A stretch of 64,000 bases of DNA from Schizochytrium sp. TIO01 (GCA_004764695.1 SMSO01000014.1:2059148-2123147); one strand, 5' to 3'. Counted from the stretch's first letter, positions 21,574-32,025 are shown. Made by a program: numbers and translations. Notes: generated from the sequence alone by a model not told the origin.

Positions 21574-23172
21574 ATGCACGATAATGTGGAGAAGTTCACA
21601 GACTTCAAGGCCCGCGATAGCAAAGAGTCACCGTATGATTCCACTTCTTATGTAGTTATCACTTTACTCCTCAAGTTACCCACGTTGATTTTCGTTGTGG
21701 TTCCCATTGTGATTATCACCAACATTATTGAGGTATGTGTGGGTCTTTGCATTTCTGCTTCTGATGATGCAGAAGTTCATGATAGCGAGGATCATAATGG
21801 CGCGCGAGATGATGATGCAGAACCTATGAATCTTGAACTTCGAAGATTCGATATTGTCATTGTCGGCGCTTATGGATACACAGGGACAAAGGCAGCCATC
21901 TATATGGCTAGAAACTACTCAAAGACCGTGAAGTGGGCGATCGCAGGGCGTGACATTCAAAAACTTGAGCAGCTTCGTGGTGAACTCACTCAGTACGACA
22001 CTAGCTTAGCAAACATGCCAACTTTAATCGTTGACGTGACAGATCGCAGTAGCTGTGCTGCACTTTGTAATCAAACCCGTGTTCTAGCCAATGCTGCTGG
22101 ACCGTACGCAAAGTATGGTCAGACTATTGTCAGTCAGGCTGTGGTTTACGGCTGTTCATATGTCGATATTACGAGCGAGGCATCTTGGGCACGAGAAATG
22201 TCGCGAGAGTACGCTGCATTGGCAGCAAACACCGGTGCTCGCATCGTCAATTTTGCAGGGCACGATTGTGTCCCAGTCGACCTTTGTGTCCTTCAGCTTT
22301 TTGAAACCCTCAAGGACGTCAATCCAGAGACAACAATTGACCGTATTGAGTTGTATGAGGAAGGTCGTGCAAAGGTCTCGGGAGGCACGATAGATACCTA
22401 CCTCTACCACAAGAAAAATTATCATCCTGAGCGCAGCAAGATTGATCCTTTTGATGTTTACCAGGATGGCGAACGATCATGGAACCGAATCACAAATAGT
22501 TCTGACTCTTACTTTGGGTACTCCGGCCTTCAGGAATCATGGTATGTATCGTCATATGTTGCCGCAGCCAACTATGCAACTATCCGTCGATCTAACGTTT
22601 TGAAAAATTACGGAGCCATCATACGTTACAAGGACCAGCTTTTGCTTCCATCTTTCTCTGCTGTTTGTGCATGGTATGTAGACGCTGGATTATTTGCCTG
22701 CATGGCACTTAATAGTACTTTTCGCACATGTGCACGTGGGCTTGGACTGATGCCTTCCCCTGGCGAGGGTCCATCTGATGAAGAAATGGATGAAGGCTAC
22801 TTTTTGCAGCATGGGCACTGCATTGGCATGGATGGTTCATACGTTGCTGCGCAGCTTTACTTCAAAACTGACACACTTTACCGTCTTACGGCGGCCATGT
22901 TTATAGAGTCAGCCTTATGCTTTGTTATCCACAACGAAGAAATCGAAAGCCAGGGCGGGTTTTATACTCCCGCTGGTTGCTTTGATTCCTTCCTTCGTGA
23001 CCGTCTTCTCCGTGCTAATCTTTGCGAAATTGAAACTAGAATCATTCGTTCTTCATTAGACCATGTAGATGAAGAACAAAATGACGGCGGTGCTGGAGAT
23101 GAAGGAGAGGTGCAGCTCACCGTCAAAGACCCTACATCTCGAACCCCAGCATCAGATGAGGATGAAGACTAA
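21574..23172 (+). CDS. Saccharopine dehydrogenase-like oxidoreductase (SCCPDH family), copy 2
   Basis: This 532-residue paralogue of the protein encoded at 16063-17541 has the same order of parts. An N-terminal head carries the shared EKFTDFKARDSKESPYD signature, and a hydrophobic segment spans about 27-58. A short acidic linker precedes the Rossmann fold (FDIVIVGAYGYTG), which here has an intact GxxGxxG. VKWAIAGRD, AAGPYAKYG, YGCSYVDITSEASWAREM, FAGHDCVPVDLC and GLGLMPSPGEGPS match the family blocks. It differs in a longer acidic linker before the nucleotide fold and a 40-residue acidic tail (ending DEDED). Both copies keep the family blocks, so both are probably functional, perhaps with different substrates or locations. 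The gene converges on the VPS9 gene with a 394-bp gap. Confidence 0.85.
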   Translation: MHDNVEKFTDFKARDSKESPYDSTSYVVITLLLKLPTLIFVVVPIVIITNIIEVCVGLCISASDDAEVHDSEDHNGARDDDAEPMNLELRRFDIVIVGAYGYTGTKAAIYMARNYSKTVKWAIAGRDIQKLEQLRGELTQYDTSLANMPTLIVDVTDRSSCAALCNQTRVLANAAGPYAKYGQTIVSQAVVYGCSYVDITSEASWAREMSREYAALAANTGARIVNFAGHDCVPVDLCVLQLFETLKDVNPETTIDRIELYEEGRAKVSGGTIDTYLYHKKNYHPERSKIDPFDVYQDGERSWNRITNSSDSYFGYSGLQESWYVSSYVAAANYATIRRSNVLKNYGAIIRYKDQLLLPSFSAVCAWYVDAGLFACMALNSTFRTCARGLGLMPSPGEGPSDEEMDEGYFLQHGHCIGMDGSYVAAQLYFKTDTLYRLTAAMFIESALCFVIHNEEIESQGGFYTPAGCFDSFLRDRLLRANLCEIETRIIRSSLDHVDEEQNDGGAGDEGEVQLTVKDPTSRTPASDEDED

Positions 23173-23566
23173 GCTATTCAGGAATCCTCCCTGCGATGAT
23201 TTGCGCATTGCAATTTATAACCTTTGTTTCAGCAGCCTTCTTCGTAATCCTCTAGCGTACTGGAACTCTTCTCCCCTTGTATTTTGATTCTTGCACATTT
23301 CTCTTACATGTGTGAGTACCTATACGACATCTGATCATTATAACAATTTAAGAAACGCTTTACTACCATCATTTTGAATATTTTTTGAGATGTTAATCAT
23401 AGTCTTCTTCTTCAATGTTGGTAAAGAAAAGACCATCTCCAGGTCCACTTATTGCACTAGATACTAGATTCTACTTTCCAGAATAGTACAACAATACCAA
23501 AAGACAAACCAAAGAAAGAATACATGTATAGATAGATTTTATTTTCTATGAATGGGCGTCAGAGTT
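23173..23566. other. Convergent 3' spacer (SCCPDH-like 2 / VPS9)
   Basis: This 394-bp AT-rich gap holds the two 3' UTRs. I see no other feature. Confidence 0.6.
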
Positions 23567-25528
23567 TTAGAGCGCCTTCGGAGATGGTATTAGTTTATCT
23601 AAAGCCTTGGAGATAATTTTGTATTCACCTAGCAATGCCCGCACTTCTTGAATAGTTAGATCATCCAGATCACGGTTTTGAAACCTGCACCGCTCTTCCT
23701 TCCAAGCCTGGATAGATGCAGGCTGAGGTTCTATTCCAGCAAATTCGGCAAGAACATGAGCAGCGCTATCTAAATTTGATGATAGGGAATCCTCTAGAGT
23801 ATTTCGTACTGCACAATGGCGTGGCAAGATTGCATCTGCTCCCTGCGGACGCCCTTCAGCCTCGGCGATCACGATTGCTTCGCTTTCAAACGATATGCCT
23901 TCCCAACCATAGGAGAAATTCGGTTCCTTTTCAATTTCGCGCTTGCAGTGCTCCACGAAAATGTCAAACCTCTCTGCAGTCATTCCAGAAAGCATGGTAC
24001 TGTCTAACGTTTGCAAAAAGGCTGCGGCACTTGCTAATTGCGTGAAGAAGTATCCAGCCTCGCCTTTGAGACGAGCAGGGTTACGAAATGCAGCAATATA
24101 CTCTATGTTCATGTGAATGTCCTGTGGGTTTTCTTTCAGTAGTACAAAGATCAGAGCAGGAAGCAAATCATCAGCACCAAAAAGTTTCCCGTCTGCTCCT
24201 AGCAGACTGATAACAAGGCGACAAGCATTCAACAGGCATACAAGCTTGTCTCGAGGACTTTTAAACTCGTTCATTTTCGAAAGTTCAGATCCAGCTTGTT
24301 GCCACTGAGACAAATTATTCAGACCAAAGTTCCGCACTTCGAGATTTTCAGGCCTTAAAAAGCTTAACTGTCTTATTTTCTCGCTCAGCTCACGGCTCAA
24401 GAGTTTAGACCTATTCATACAGCCGAACAACACGCCATGTAGTTTGGAGAGGACGAACTTTTCAAGAGCTTCACACGTGTTGTTCCAATTCTCCTCTTTT
24501 GCATATTTCCACAAAGAATGAACCTTCATTTTTGCTTCAAGCTTGCGCATGGCCGCATGGAAATCGCGAGAAAGCTCGACCAGGGGACCCTCGGCGAGAT
24601 CCCCCCCATTATTGATGCTTGTTGACGAGAAGCTAATTGCATTCCAGCTAGAGAATAGATTTCCAACAGAAGACTCGCCCTCTGATAAATTTCCTGCTTC
24701 TGCGGAAAACCGTGTCACTAAAGCTTTGATGGAGGCTACAATATCAGATGCCTGAGGATCTTTTAAAGACTGAATAAAGCTTGCATAGCCTGTTTTATTT
24801 TGTGAATGTGAAGGCTGCCGAGTTGATTGTACAGAGATATTTCCCGAATTTGATTTCACAAATGAATTATCGTCTACATCCTCATCAGTCTCAATGTTGC
24901 TCTGCCCAAGTGTCTTTGAGGTAGTTGACGAAAAGGATGCGCTCGCCTCGTTATTGCCAACAGAGGTAATTGTCGAACTGCTTCCAAAACTTCGCATTGA
25001 CGAACCAATTGGCACAGGCCCAGTTTGCGTAGAGATCTTATTAAGAAACTGCATTATCTGTTTAGTCACAGGAAATGCAAAACCGGGAGGCACATCGTTT
25101 GCTGCCTCCAGATCTCCGGCCTCTGTAGTACTCGAGCTGGAAGGTGACTTAACGAGGTCAATCTCTATTTTTTCATCTATCATACTATGTTCATTGACAC
25201 CTTCTTCTCCTTTGTCCTCCACAAAAGCAGTTTGCACAGCTCGTGCAGACTCTAGCAATTCTTCGCGCCTTTGCTGAAAACTTGCAGGTCGAACAGACTT
25301 TGAAGCCGCACCAGTCGTACCAACCCCAAAAGGATTCGTATTGCCTTTTATCGAGCTTGGAAAAGCCTGCAATGCCGTGAAGGGGTCAAAAGAAGTCTCC
25401 GTGCCCTCAGACTGGTCCTGCCGGGCCTCGCCCCCTGCAAGATCGTCTGGAACTGTCGAAGAGGCTGAGCTTTCTTGTGTGGAGGCAAAAGCATCAGCAT
25501 CGTGCTCTTCACCTTCGGTACTACCCAT
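23567..25528 (-). CDS. VPS9-domain Rab5-family GEF (Rabex-5/VPS9-like)
   Basis: This 653-residue protein is predicted to activate Rab5-type GTPases on early endosomes. The N-terminal ~330 residues are Ser/Thr-rich and probably disordered. A helical bundle follows (about 345-420; MKVHSLWKY, LEKFVLSKLHGVLFG, LRPENLEV), then a canonical VPS9 core from about 423 to 510. The core shows SPRDKLVCLLNACRLVISLL, the catalytic GADDLLPALIFVLLKENP with the Asp that engages the GTPase P-loop and the conserved Pro, and GEAGYFFTQLASAAAFLQTLD with the Tyr that stabilises the nucleotide-free state. No zinc finger or MIU ubiquitin-binding motif is evident, unlike animal Rabex-5. The first in-frame ATG is used; a further 28 codons upstream are open but begin with TTG, and that stretch ends in a CTTTCCAG sequence that could be a splice acceptor. 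A second VPS9 domain lies at the 3' end of the 50787-56063 gene. Confidence 0.85.
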   Translation of the reverse strand: MGSTEGEEHDADAFASTQESSASSTVPDDLAGGEARQDQSEGTETSFDPFTALQAFPSSIKGNTNPFGVGTTGAASKSVRPASFQQRREELLESARAVQTAFVEDKGEEGVNEHSMIDEKIEIDLVKSPSSSSTTEAGDLEAANDVPPGFAFPVTKQIMQFLNKISTQTGPVPIGSSMRSFGSSSTITSVGNNEASASFSSTTSKTLGQSNIETDEDVDDNSFVKSNSGNISVQSTRQPSHSQNKTGYASFIQSLKDPQASDIVASIKALVTRFSAEAGNLSEGESSVGNLFSSWNAISFSSTSINNGGDLAEGPLVELSRDFHAAMRKLEAKMKVHSLWKYAKEENWNNTCEALEKFVLSKLHGVLFGCMNRSKLLSRELSEKIRQLSFLRPENLEVRNFGLNNLSQWQQAGSELSKMNEFKSPRDKLVCLLNACRLVISLLGADGKLFGADDLLPALIFVLLKENPQDIHMNIEYIAAFRNPARLKGEAGYFFTQLASAAAFLQTLDSTMLSGMTAERFDIFVEHCKREIEKEPNFSYGWEGISFESEAIVIAEAEGRPQGADAILPRHCAVRNTLEDSLSSNLDSAAHVLAEFAGIEPQPASIQAWKEERCRFQNRDLDDLTIQEVRALLGEYKIISKALDKLIPSPKAL

Positions 25529-26057
25529 GACACGAAACGAGACGCCTCTACACCTGGAAAGAGAGACAAAATGAGAACAACAGACTGACGCACTCGTATT
25601 AACTCTGCCCAATATCTGTAGGACAAAATCTTCTCAAGACAACGTTGAGAAATAGATATTTGTTGACCTGGGTTGCTTTACTGAGCCTTTTCACCGAAAA
25701 GCCATGCTACTCTGACCTTAATCATTTTACTAAATTTTATTTTTTGGTAAAAACATATCTCTACTAATGGTTTATAATGTAGTTTGGCCAAATAACAAAA
25801 TTATTGTGTGGCAAAATTTGTGTGGCAAAATCAGATGAGTGCACGGGGGCACAGGTTTACTCTATTTGAAATAGGATTAAATCAATAATTGATGTAAAGT
25901 CAGAAACCATAATATCACTTTTGACATTTATTTTTATCATACCGATGGTATCTTTTCTTTCTGAAGAAGAAGAAGAAAAAAAAAACGAGCTACCTCTGTG
26001 ATTGTCACAATTGTACCATGCTTCACTCATGAAAAGAGGCTTTCAACCTGCTTTATA
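25529..26057. other. Spacer between TALE homeodomain gene and VPS9 gene
   Basis: This 529-bp, very AT-rich stretch probably holds the TALE gene's 3' UTR and the VPS9 gene's promoter. The sequence CTCTCTTTCCAG on the minus strand, about 20 bp upstream of the VPS9 ATG, resembles a 3' splice site, so a 5'-UTR intron is possible. Confidence 0.5.
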
Positions 26058-27077
26058 TCACTTTGGCTTTTTATTTGATTTTGCGAAATCTTCATCAACG
26101 GAATTTGACGTTGGTTTAAGATGTTCTTGTGAGTCTATTAAAGAAGCAGAAAGTTTGCGCTTACATCTCCAGTTTCGCATACGTTCATTTATAAACCAAG
26201 TTGAAATTTGTGCTGGTTCCAGACCTGTCTCTTCTATTAAAGCATCTTTCTCTGAATTTGACGGATATGGGGTTTCCTCGTGCTCTGCAAACCATTTCTT
26301 CAGAGCTTTCTTCGCATGTTTTGGAAAATTTGCACGAGAACGATATATGCCTTTTGATTTTGCAACAAGTGTCTGATGTGTACTTGGGGACATAGTGCCT
26401 CTGTGATCCTCGAATGATGAGATTTCATCATTTGCTTTCTTTCTATTTCTCAGACCGCCATTTTGTTCGGAGAGTATCCTCAGAAAAGATCTTTTGAAAT
26501 TTAAGCGAAGCAACCCCCATTTAATATAGCTATTGAATATCGCATTTTCTAGCGCTCCAAAATTGCCTGGACATTTACAGTACAGATCCAAACAATAACT
26601 CTGTCTTGTTAATAACCAGCTGTGGTTAGAATTGAATGTTTGCGTCAAATCTTGAAATTCTGCACATTTCGCTCTATCTCTCTCTATTTCTGATGTTATA
26701 GTATTAATTTTAGAGTCGAGTAAAGCTTCTTGACTCCGAAGAGAGTTCAATTTAGCCCGTGGTTCGTCGCTCTTATTAGTTTCATCAACCGCAATTATAC
26801 TTTCAATACTTTGAATAAATTTAATTTTGTGATGGTAACTAGAACCAACAGAACCAGTGAGACACTTGTCTAAATGGTGTCTGGCTTCTTCGCATGATTT
26901 CGGAGCAGAAATATGGAATGGAATATCAAGCTCGAGGCTTTTCAACTCTTGACTGCACTCTGAATGTTTATCCAAAGTGGAGCTGCCCCATCTATCTGAT
27001 CCAGAGAAGTCAGAAAAAACTGATTGCTCATCAGCACAAGCTCCCGGGCTGCATATGGGATCTAGGAGCTTGTTCAT
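26058..27077 (-). CDS. TALE-class homeodomain protein (KNOX-like helix 3)
   Basis: This 339-residue protein is a putative DNA-binding transcription factor. The homeodomain spans about 246-308 and carries the three-residue TALE loop extension (EETPYPSNSEK). Its recognition helix reads WFINERMRNW, with the invariant Trp, Phe and Asn51, Arg53 and the TALE-typical Ile50. It most resembles the plant KNOX helix (WFINQRKRHW). A basic flank (RCKRK) can serve as a nuclear signal. The first 240 residues have no domain I recognise; a probable coiled coil lies at about 105-140, and I see no clear MEINOX or BELL domain. In other protists TALE proteins often act as heterodimers in mating or life-cycle switching, but no partner gene lies in this window. 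Codon use and AT content follow the surrounding AT-rich DNA. Confidence 0.9.
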   Translation of the reverse strand: MNKLLDPICSPGACADEQSVFSDFSGSDRWGSSTLDKHSECSQELKSLELDIPFHISAPKSCEEARHHLDKCLTGSVGSSYHHKIKFIQSIESIIAVDETNKSDEPRAKLNSLRSQEALLDSKINTITSEIERDRAKCAEFQDLTQTFNSNHSWLLTRQSYCLDLYCKCPGNFGALENAIFNSYIKWGLLRLNFKRSFLRILSEQNGGLRNRKKANDEISSFEDHRGTMSPSTHQTLVAKSKGIYRSRANFPKHAKKALKKWFAEHEETPYPSNSEKDALIEETGLEPAQISTWFINERMRNWRCKRKLSASLIDSQEHLKPTSNSVDEDFAKSNKKPK

Positions 27078-28987
27078 TTCTCAAATCAATTTACTATTGT
27101 CTTGGTAAATTCGTGATTGATAGGTACAGTAGTACTTCTGAAAACAAATAGATTATGACCATAAGACTCCTTGTACTCAGTCTTGAACCAAGGAAGAAGA
27201 TTTAGGAATTGCTTTTTATTGGTATCGTTATTGTCAGTTTCTTGCAACTCACATTAATTCATTAACTGCTGTTTAGGTGTACCATTGGTACCATTCAACC
27301 ATTAATGACTTTTAAAAACTTCCTTAATGACAAGGGGCACAATGACTGTTCAATAAGCAATTACATGTTTGAAATGAAAACATTCAAAGCAAAGAATGCA
27401 TCTGATTGGCCAGGACGTTTTTTTTCGTTTTTCTTTTTCAGTTGTTTTCAATTTTTCTTTTCTTAAATAATAAAAATAAATAAAAATAAATAAAAATACT
27501 TGATTATTATTACTAATATTTCTAATTTTCTTTTTCAATATATATATGACTCGGGTCCTTACCGTAGAAACTAAAAGCAACTGTTATAGAGTCACAGCCG
27601 AACCTGTGCAGGCCTCTTGAATATCCGCACTCAACTGATTTTCTAGCATGAAAATGTCCAGTTGTTCGTTGTTTAAAACTTATAACCTCACGCTAGGATC
27701 TAAAGTAAACCCCACTTTATGGATTTGATGCGCTGAATAGGAAAGATACATAATCATGAACACTATACATTTCAGATCATTAATCTTTTTTTCCTAATTG
27801 CATTTAAATTATAAACTGCGGAGGTTATAGTTGTGGATAGGTTTTGAGTCTGAAGACTATTTAGAACGCTAGTTTCACTTCTCCCATAATCAGTACTTTA
27901 TAAAAAAGAGGCCAAAGTACTTCTTCCTTTTCCTTTATATAACATTAAAAAAATGTTTGTAACAGTGCAGTTTTATTTTATTTTACTTTCAACTTGAATC
28001 AGATCATACTCTGAGTCATCCAGGAGTAGTCCCTCAGTTTCAACGATTCTCATGTTTGGCCCTCTCGCTAAAGCTACCACAATTCCACAACAGAAAGACC
28101 TATTGCTAATTATATTTTAGTATTAAATAAGTATAACCCGTTAGACTATAAAAGTGTGGAAACTCTCACGATACCCCAAAACTCAGCTTACAAACTCTTT
28201 TATCAGCAAATAGCCTAAGGAGCTAATTAGCCCATTTCCAAAACCCGTCATAACGGACGCACCTGTTGAATTCACTCCCAACGCTCAACGCTCGCTCCGG
28301 AGTCAACATTCTAACTCCGTGTATGGTTCTCCTTTGTCTTAAATATTATAAAAGGTACCTTGTCTTCCAAGATAAAAAGGAAATGAATGAGTCCTCTTGA
28401 GCGCCCTCTCCATGGCACGTGCTCATGGAATTCTTCAAGAGACTTACAAGTGAAACCAACGTAGTCGCCGTTGGTGCAAACGGCAGTTGCTGCTAGCTGC
28501 CATACGCTGCACAGTGCAGGCAGCAAGGTTGCTAGCTGTACCTGCGGTAGCTCTCATAGTCAAGTCCGAGGTCAGGTCAGGTCTTTCGCACTGTTCTGGT
28601 AACAGCGCTGTTCTGATCTTGGAACGAGGTGAGGATCTCCATAATATCAGAACTAAGTATGAAGGCACCACTGGAAGGAGGAGCACAAGCGCCGTGTGAA
28701 GTAGCCCCGTATCTTTGGATGAGTAATTATGCGGAAGACGACTGTATCGCTCTTCATGGGAGTGGACAAGGGTAGGGTAAGTAGGTAAGATAAACCACCA
28801 ACTATTGGTGCTGCGGTGTAATGCAGACTACTTATTAGTGCCTACATGCCTAGGTTTGGGGTTAGCTAGCACTCACTACATGCTTAGTGTAATTCATTGC
28901 AGAAGGATGTAATGCGAAGCGTGGAATGGAAGCCAGAACTGTAATACAGACACTGGAGACAGAACTCTGACAAGAACAGCAGCCAGG
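27078..28987. other. 1.9-kb AT-rich divergent spacer
   Basis: This spacer lies between the TALE gene (-) and the RidA gene (+). It is strongly AT-rich up to about 28.3 kb, with AAATAAATAAAAATA repeats near 27466-27500, and it contains no supportable gene. The right-hand 700 bp has mixed composition and short overlapping frames at 28444-28699 with no recognisable product. Confidence 0.55.
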
Positions 28988-29374
28988 ATGCCTCTCGAAG
29001 ATCGTCAGCACGCTACCTCCGGCGGTTCCTGGGAGGCCATGCTGGGCTACAGCCGCGCAATCCGCGTAGGAAACGTGGTGCACGTGTCTGGCACCACCGC
29101 TGATGGCGCCACTGCTGGTGAGCAGGCTAGCAAGATTTTTGATATTATTGAGAAGGCGCTCAAGGACCTCGACAGCTCACTTGAGCACGTTGTGCGCACC
29201 CGCATGTATGTCACCGACATCGACAACGACTGGGAGGCTATTGGAAAGGTCCATGCTGAACGTGTAGGTGCTGCCAAGCCGGCCTGCACAATGTTGCAGA
29301 TTGCCAAATTCATCGCCCCGGAGGTGAAGGTGGAGATTGAGGTTGAGGCAATCGTGCCCCAGAGTAGCCTCTAA
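28988..29374 (+). CDS. RidA/YjgF-YER057c-UK114 family protein lacking the catalytic Arg
   Basis: This complete 128-residue Rid-superfamily protein belongs to a family that forms trimers with ligand sites between subunits. The fold is clear: YSRAIRVGNVVHVSGTTAD, the helix FDIIEKALKDLDSSLEHVV, TRMYVTDIDNDWEAI and the final strand VEIEVEAIV. RidA itself hydrolyses reactive enamines and imines and needs an Arg in the PAR-S/T segment. Here that position is Cys (KPAC100T), so the classical 2-aminoacrylate deaminase activity is unlikely. The N-terminal HATSGGSWEAMLGYSRA and the IAPEVKVEIE ending point to the Rid subgroup in which this Arg is often missing; its substrate is unknown. No targeting peptide is seen. 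The start is the first ATG (ccaggATGcc). The gene converges on RPT3 with a 276-bp gap. Confidence 0.9.
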   Translation: MPLEDRQHATSGGSWEAMLGYSRAIRVGNVVHVSGTTADGATAGEQASKIFDIIEKALKDLDSSLEHVVRTRMYVTDIDNDWEAIGKVHAERVGAAKPACTMLQIAKFIAPEVKVEIEVEAIVPQSSL

Positions 29375-29650
29375 ATATGATGAAGAAGAAAAACAAGGGA
29401 TGCACTGAGATTCTGTGAGCTTTTCCACAACCTTGGTTTGGATTCAACAGGATACATTACTGAATTGCCAGTCTGAAAGTAAAAATGAAAAAAATGATTC
29501 TTCTTGTATTTGTAATTCATTGTATTTCTCGCATGGATAGCTTGCTGAAGATTAACTGTTGAGGGAGCAGTAAAACTTGAAATTTTAAGAAAATAGTGAA
29601 TGTGGAGAGAGAGAGTTTGAAACATAAAAGATTGTAATGATGCATACTGT

Positions 29651-30868
29651 TTACGAGTAGAATTGGAATTCCGTGTCAGACTTTTTAGTGTGAGCCTTGT
29701 AGCCTTCTTCAAAGTCCTTGGGCATGATAACGTAACGGTTGTTACGGACGGCTTGCATACCGGCTTCAAGGCAAATGGCGCTGATTTCGGCAGCAGAGAT
29801 CTTTTCTGGACGGTTGACATAGTCTTCCAGGTCAACATCATCTGACAGGTTCATCTTGCTAGTACAGGCCTGGAAAATGAGACGCTTTTGTCTGCGATCC
29901 GGGTTAGGGAATTCGATCTTACGATCAAGACGACCTGGTCGAAGAAGAGCAGGATCGAGGGTGTCGGCACGGTTGGTGGCCATGATTACCTTAACATCAG
30001 TGGTTTGGTCGAAACCATCCATCTGATTCAAAAGCTCAAGTAGAATACGCTGGACTTCGCGGTCGGCACCGGTCTGACTATCAAAACGCTTAGTACCAAT
30101 GGCGTCGATCTCATCGATAAACACAATGCTGGGGGCATTTTCACGTGCAAGACGGAATACGTCACGGACCATGCGAGGACCTTCACCAAGGTACTTTTGC
30201 ACAAACTCTGAGCCGACCATCTTAATAAAGGTCGCATCAGTAGCACTGGCCACAGCCTTGGCCATCATAGTCTTTCCAGTACCTGGAGGACCGTACAAGA
30301 GAACACCACGAGGGGGGTCGATACCAATTTGCCTGTACAAGTCACCCTGTTGGAGCGGGAGTTCCACAGCTTCGCGAACCTCTTGTTTCTGCTGATCCAT
30401 GCCACCGATATCTTCGTAGCGAACGTCGGGCTTCTCTGTCGCCATCATACTCTGGATGGAGCTGTCAGCTTCAGGCGGGAGTGCCTCGACAACGGCATGG
30501 CTGTGACGGTGCAGTGCCGTGGACGAGTTTGGCTTCAGCTCCTCGCGGTCAAGTGTAGACAAGATCCGCACATAGTAAGTAGATCCAGCGGTACTCGTAA
30601 CAATGCCATGGTGCTCATCAATTAGCTCAATGAACTGTCCAATCACGAGAGGTACGGACTGAATGCGTCGGACCTCCTCCTTGGCACGAAGCATCTCGCG
30701 CTTAAGGTTTTTCATTTCATCCTTAATGTACGACTCCTGGATATCCGTGAACTCCAAAAGCTGCTCGAGCTTCTTCATGCGTTTGTAAAGGTCTTCTTGA
30801 TCCTCCTGTTCATCATGTTTGCCCAAAACACCAACGTTTGAGCGTTGATCTACCTCCATGGCGGCCAT
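29651..30868 (-). CDS. 26S proteasome regulatory ATPase subunit RPT3 (PSMC4)
   Basis: This 405-residue AAA+ subunit belongs to the base of the 19S regulatory particle, which unfolds ubiquitylated substrates and threads them into the 20S core. In order it shows an N-terminal coiled coil (about 20-70), the OB ring ([11 protein letters not shown] to NYYVRIL-type strands), [20 protein letters not shown], Walker A GPPGTGKT (193-200), Walker B IVFIDEID (~249-256), the sensor region [18 protein letters not shown] with the arginine finger, and a C-terminal FYS that fits the HbYX motif used to open the 20S gate. Similarity to human RPT3/PSMC4 runs end to end, which separates it from the other five RPT paralogues. 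The ATG at 30868 (aaaATGG) is the first in frame; the frame upstream opens only from a TTG. The 1.16 kb upstream includes a pyrimidine-rich tract at about 31262-31326. Confidence 0.97.
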   Translation of the reverse strand: MAAMEVDQRSNVGVLGKHDEQEDQEDLYKRMKKLEQLLEFTDIQESYIKDEMKNLKREMLRAKEEVRRIQSVPLVIGQFIELIDEHHGIVTSTAGSTYYVRILSTLDREELKPNSSTALHRHSHAVVEALPPEADSSIQSMMATEKPDVRYEDIGGMDQQKQEVREAVELPLQQGDLYRQIGIDPPRGVLLYGPPGTGKTMMAKAVASATDATFIKMVGSEFVQKYLGEGPRMVRDVFRLARENAPSIVFIDEIDAIGTKRFDSQTGADREVQRILLELLNQMDGFDQTTDVKVIMATNRADTLDPALLRPGRLDRKIEFPNPDRRQKRLIFQACTSKMNLSDDVDLEDYVNRPEKISAAEISAICLEAGMQAVRNNRYVIMPKDFEEGYKAHTKKSDTEFQFYS

Positions 30869-32025
30869 TTTGATTGAACTTTGATGCAAAGGATAATATC
30901 AACTGAAGAAAATCCACCTTTGATCGAATTCTATATACGAACCGAAGAACTCTATTCAACAAAAATTTATCCACTATTGTTTAGTAAACGGTCTCACCAA
31001 GGCCGTACAGAAAACCACGCTAAATGCACAGAGCCTCGTGACGGCAAGCCTAGACGATGTCAACAAAGACACAGCTATCTCGATCTCGCTGGCGAATCCG
31101 TGCTTCGGCTGCGAGGCTCGGACGAGCCGGCACCCAACGGCCGCACGAGAAAATATGGACCTGCGGGGAAGTCCTCCGCAAGCTCCACGCACAACAATCT
31201 CTCTCTCGAAAAGCGACGCGAGGCACCGCAATCGGAGTCTGAGACGTGCCTGGCAACCGCCTCTTTCCTTTGCTTTCTCTTCTTCTTTCTCTTTTCTCTC
31301 TCTTTTCTTCGCTCTCTTTCTCTCGCAGAAGCTTCGCTGCTGTTCCACACGTTCCTTTTCAAATTTAGAACGCCGTTTCAGAAGTTCTGCTCTATTGGGA
31401 ATAGTGCGTCGAGGAAGAAAATCTTGCGATTTAGCAGTGATACGAGGTACTTAATCCTAACTAGTATATAAGGGACAATGGGTTCCAGAGGACCATACAC
31501 GAGAATGATGCTTCATGTTTTATTTCTCCCATTTAAGATATTGGAACATGGGAGATTTGGACGATGCAGAGAATCGCTGGAGTCTGAAAGCAGACACTCT
31601 GGAACTCAGTCGGAAGAAACAAAACAGCAAACATCAAGTAGATTTGATAACTACATCTACCAGTGCATTGAAGGTAAGAAAAAATTTAGAATATAGATAA
31701 AATCTTGTTATCAAAAAGGTTGGTGCCAAGCAAAGCGTGGCAAGAGCGTCATATGTAATGTGTCGTGGAAATCCAGCGTGGAAATGCAGCATCAATATTG
31801 ATAACTTCACATTATAGAATAATAAGCAATCAGAAGTAGACAACTTTCTTTGAGCATGTTCGTAGGCTTTGCCTCTGCAGCGGGTGAAGTCAGACGTCCA
31901 ATGAGTTTAAAAACTGAGAAGCACTATCAATAATCGCATCTTGTTTCAATAAAAAACTTTACACGGTAGAGGCGTCAGGAATGCACTGGGGGTAAAGAAT
32001 AAAATGTTGAATCAATGTCAGCCAT
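30869..32025. other. Spacer between M16 protease and RPT3 genes
   Basis: It holds the RPT3 promoter on the left and the M16 gene's 3' UTR on the right. A CT-rich tract lies at about 31262-31326 (purine-rich on the gene strand). A TATATAAGG sequence at 31465-31473 is best read on the + strand, where it would precede only a short frame, so its role is unclear. Overlapping open frames of 124-196 codons on both strands (30881-31471) look like chance. Confidence 0.55.

Noticed and set aside
25529-25612. 28 extra N-terminal codons for the VPS9 protein
   Set aside because: The extension opens with TTG and includes a splice-acceptor-like CTTTCCAG. The ATG at 25528 is the first in frame.
30881-31471. 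196-codon + strand frame and overlapping frames upstream of RPT3
   Set aside because: They lie in the promoter region and are pyrimidine-tract driven. No domain, and the first codon of the long one is not ATG-supported by context.
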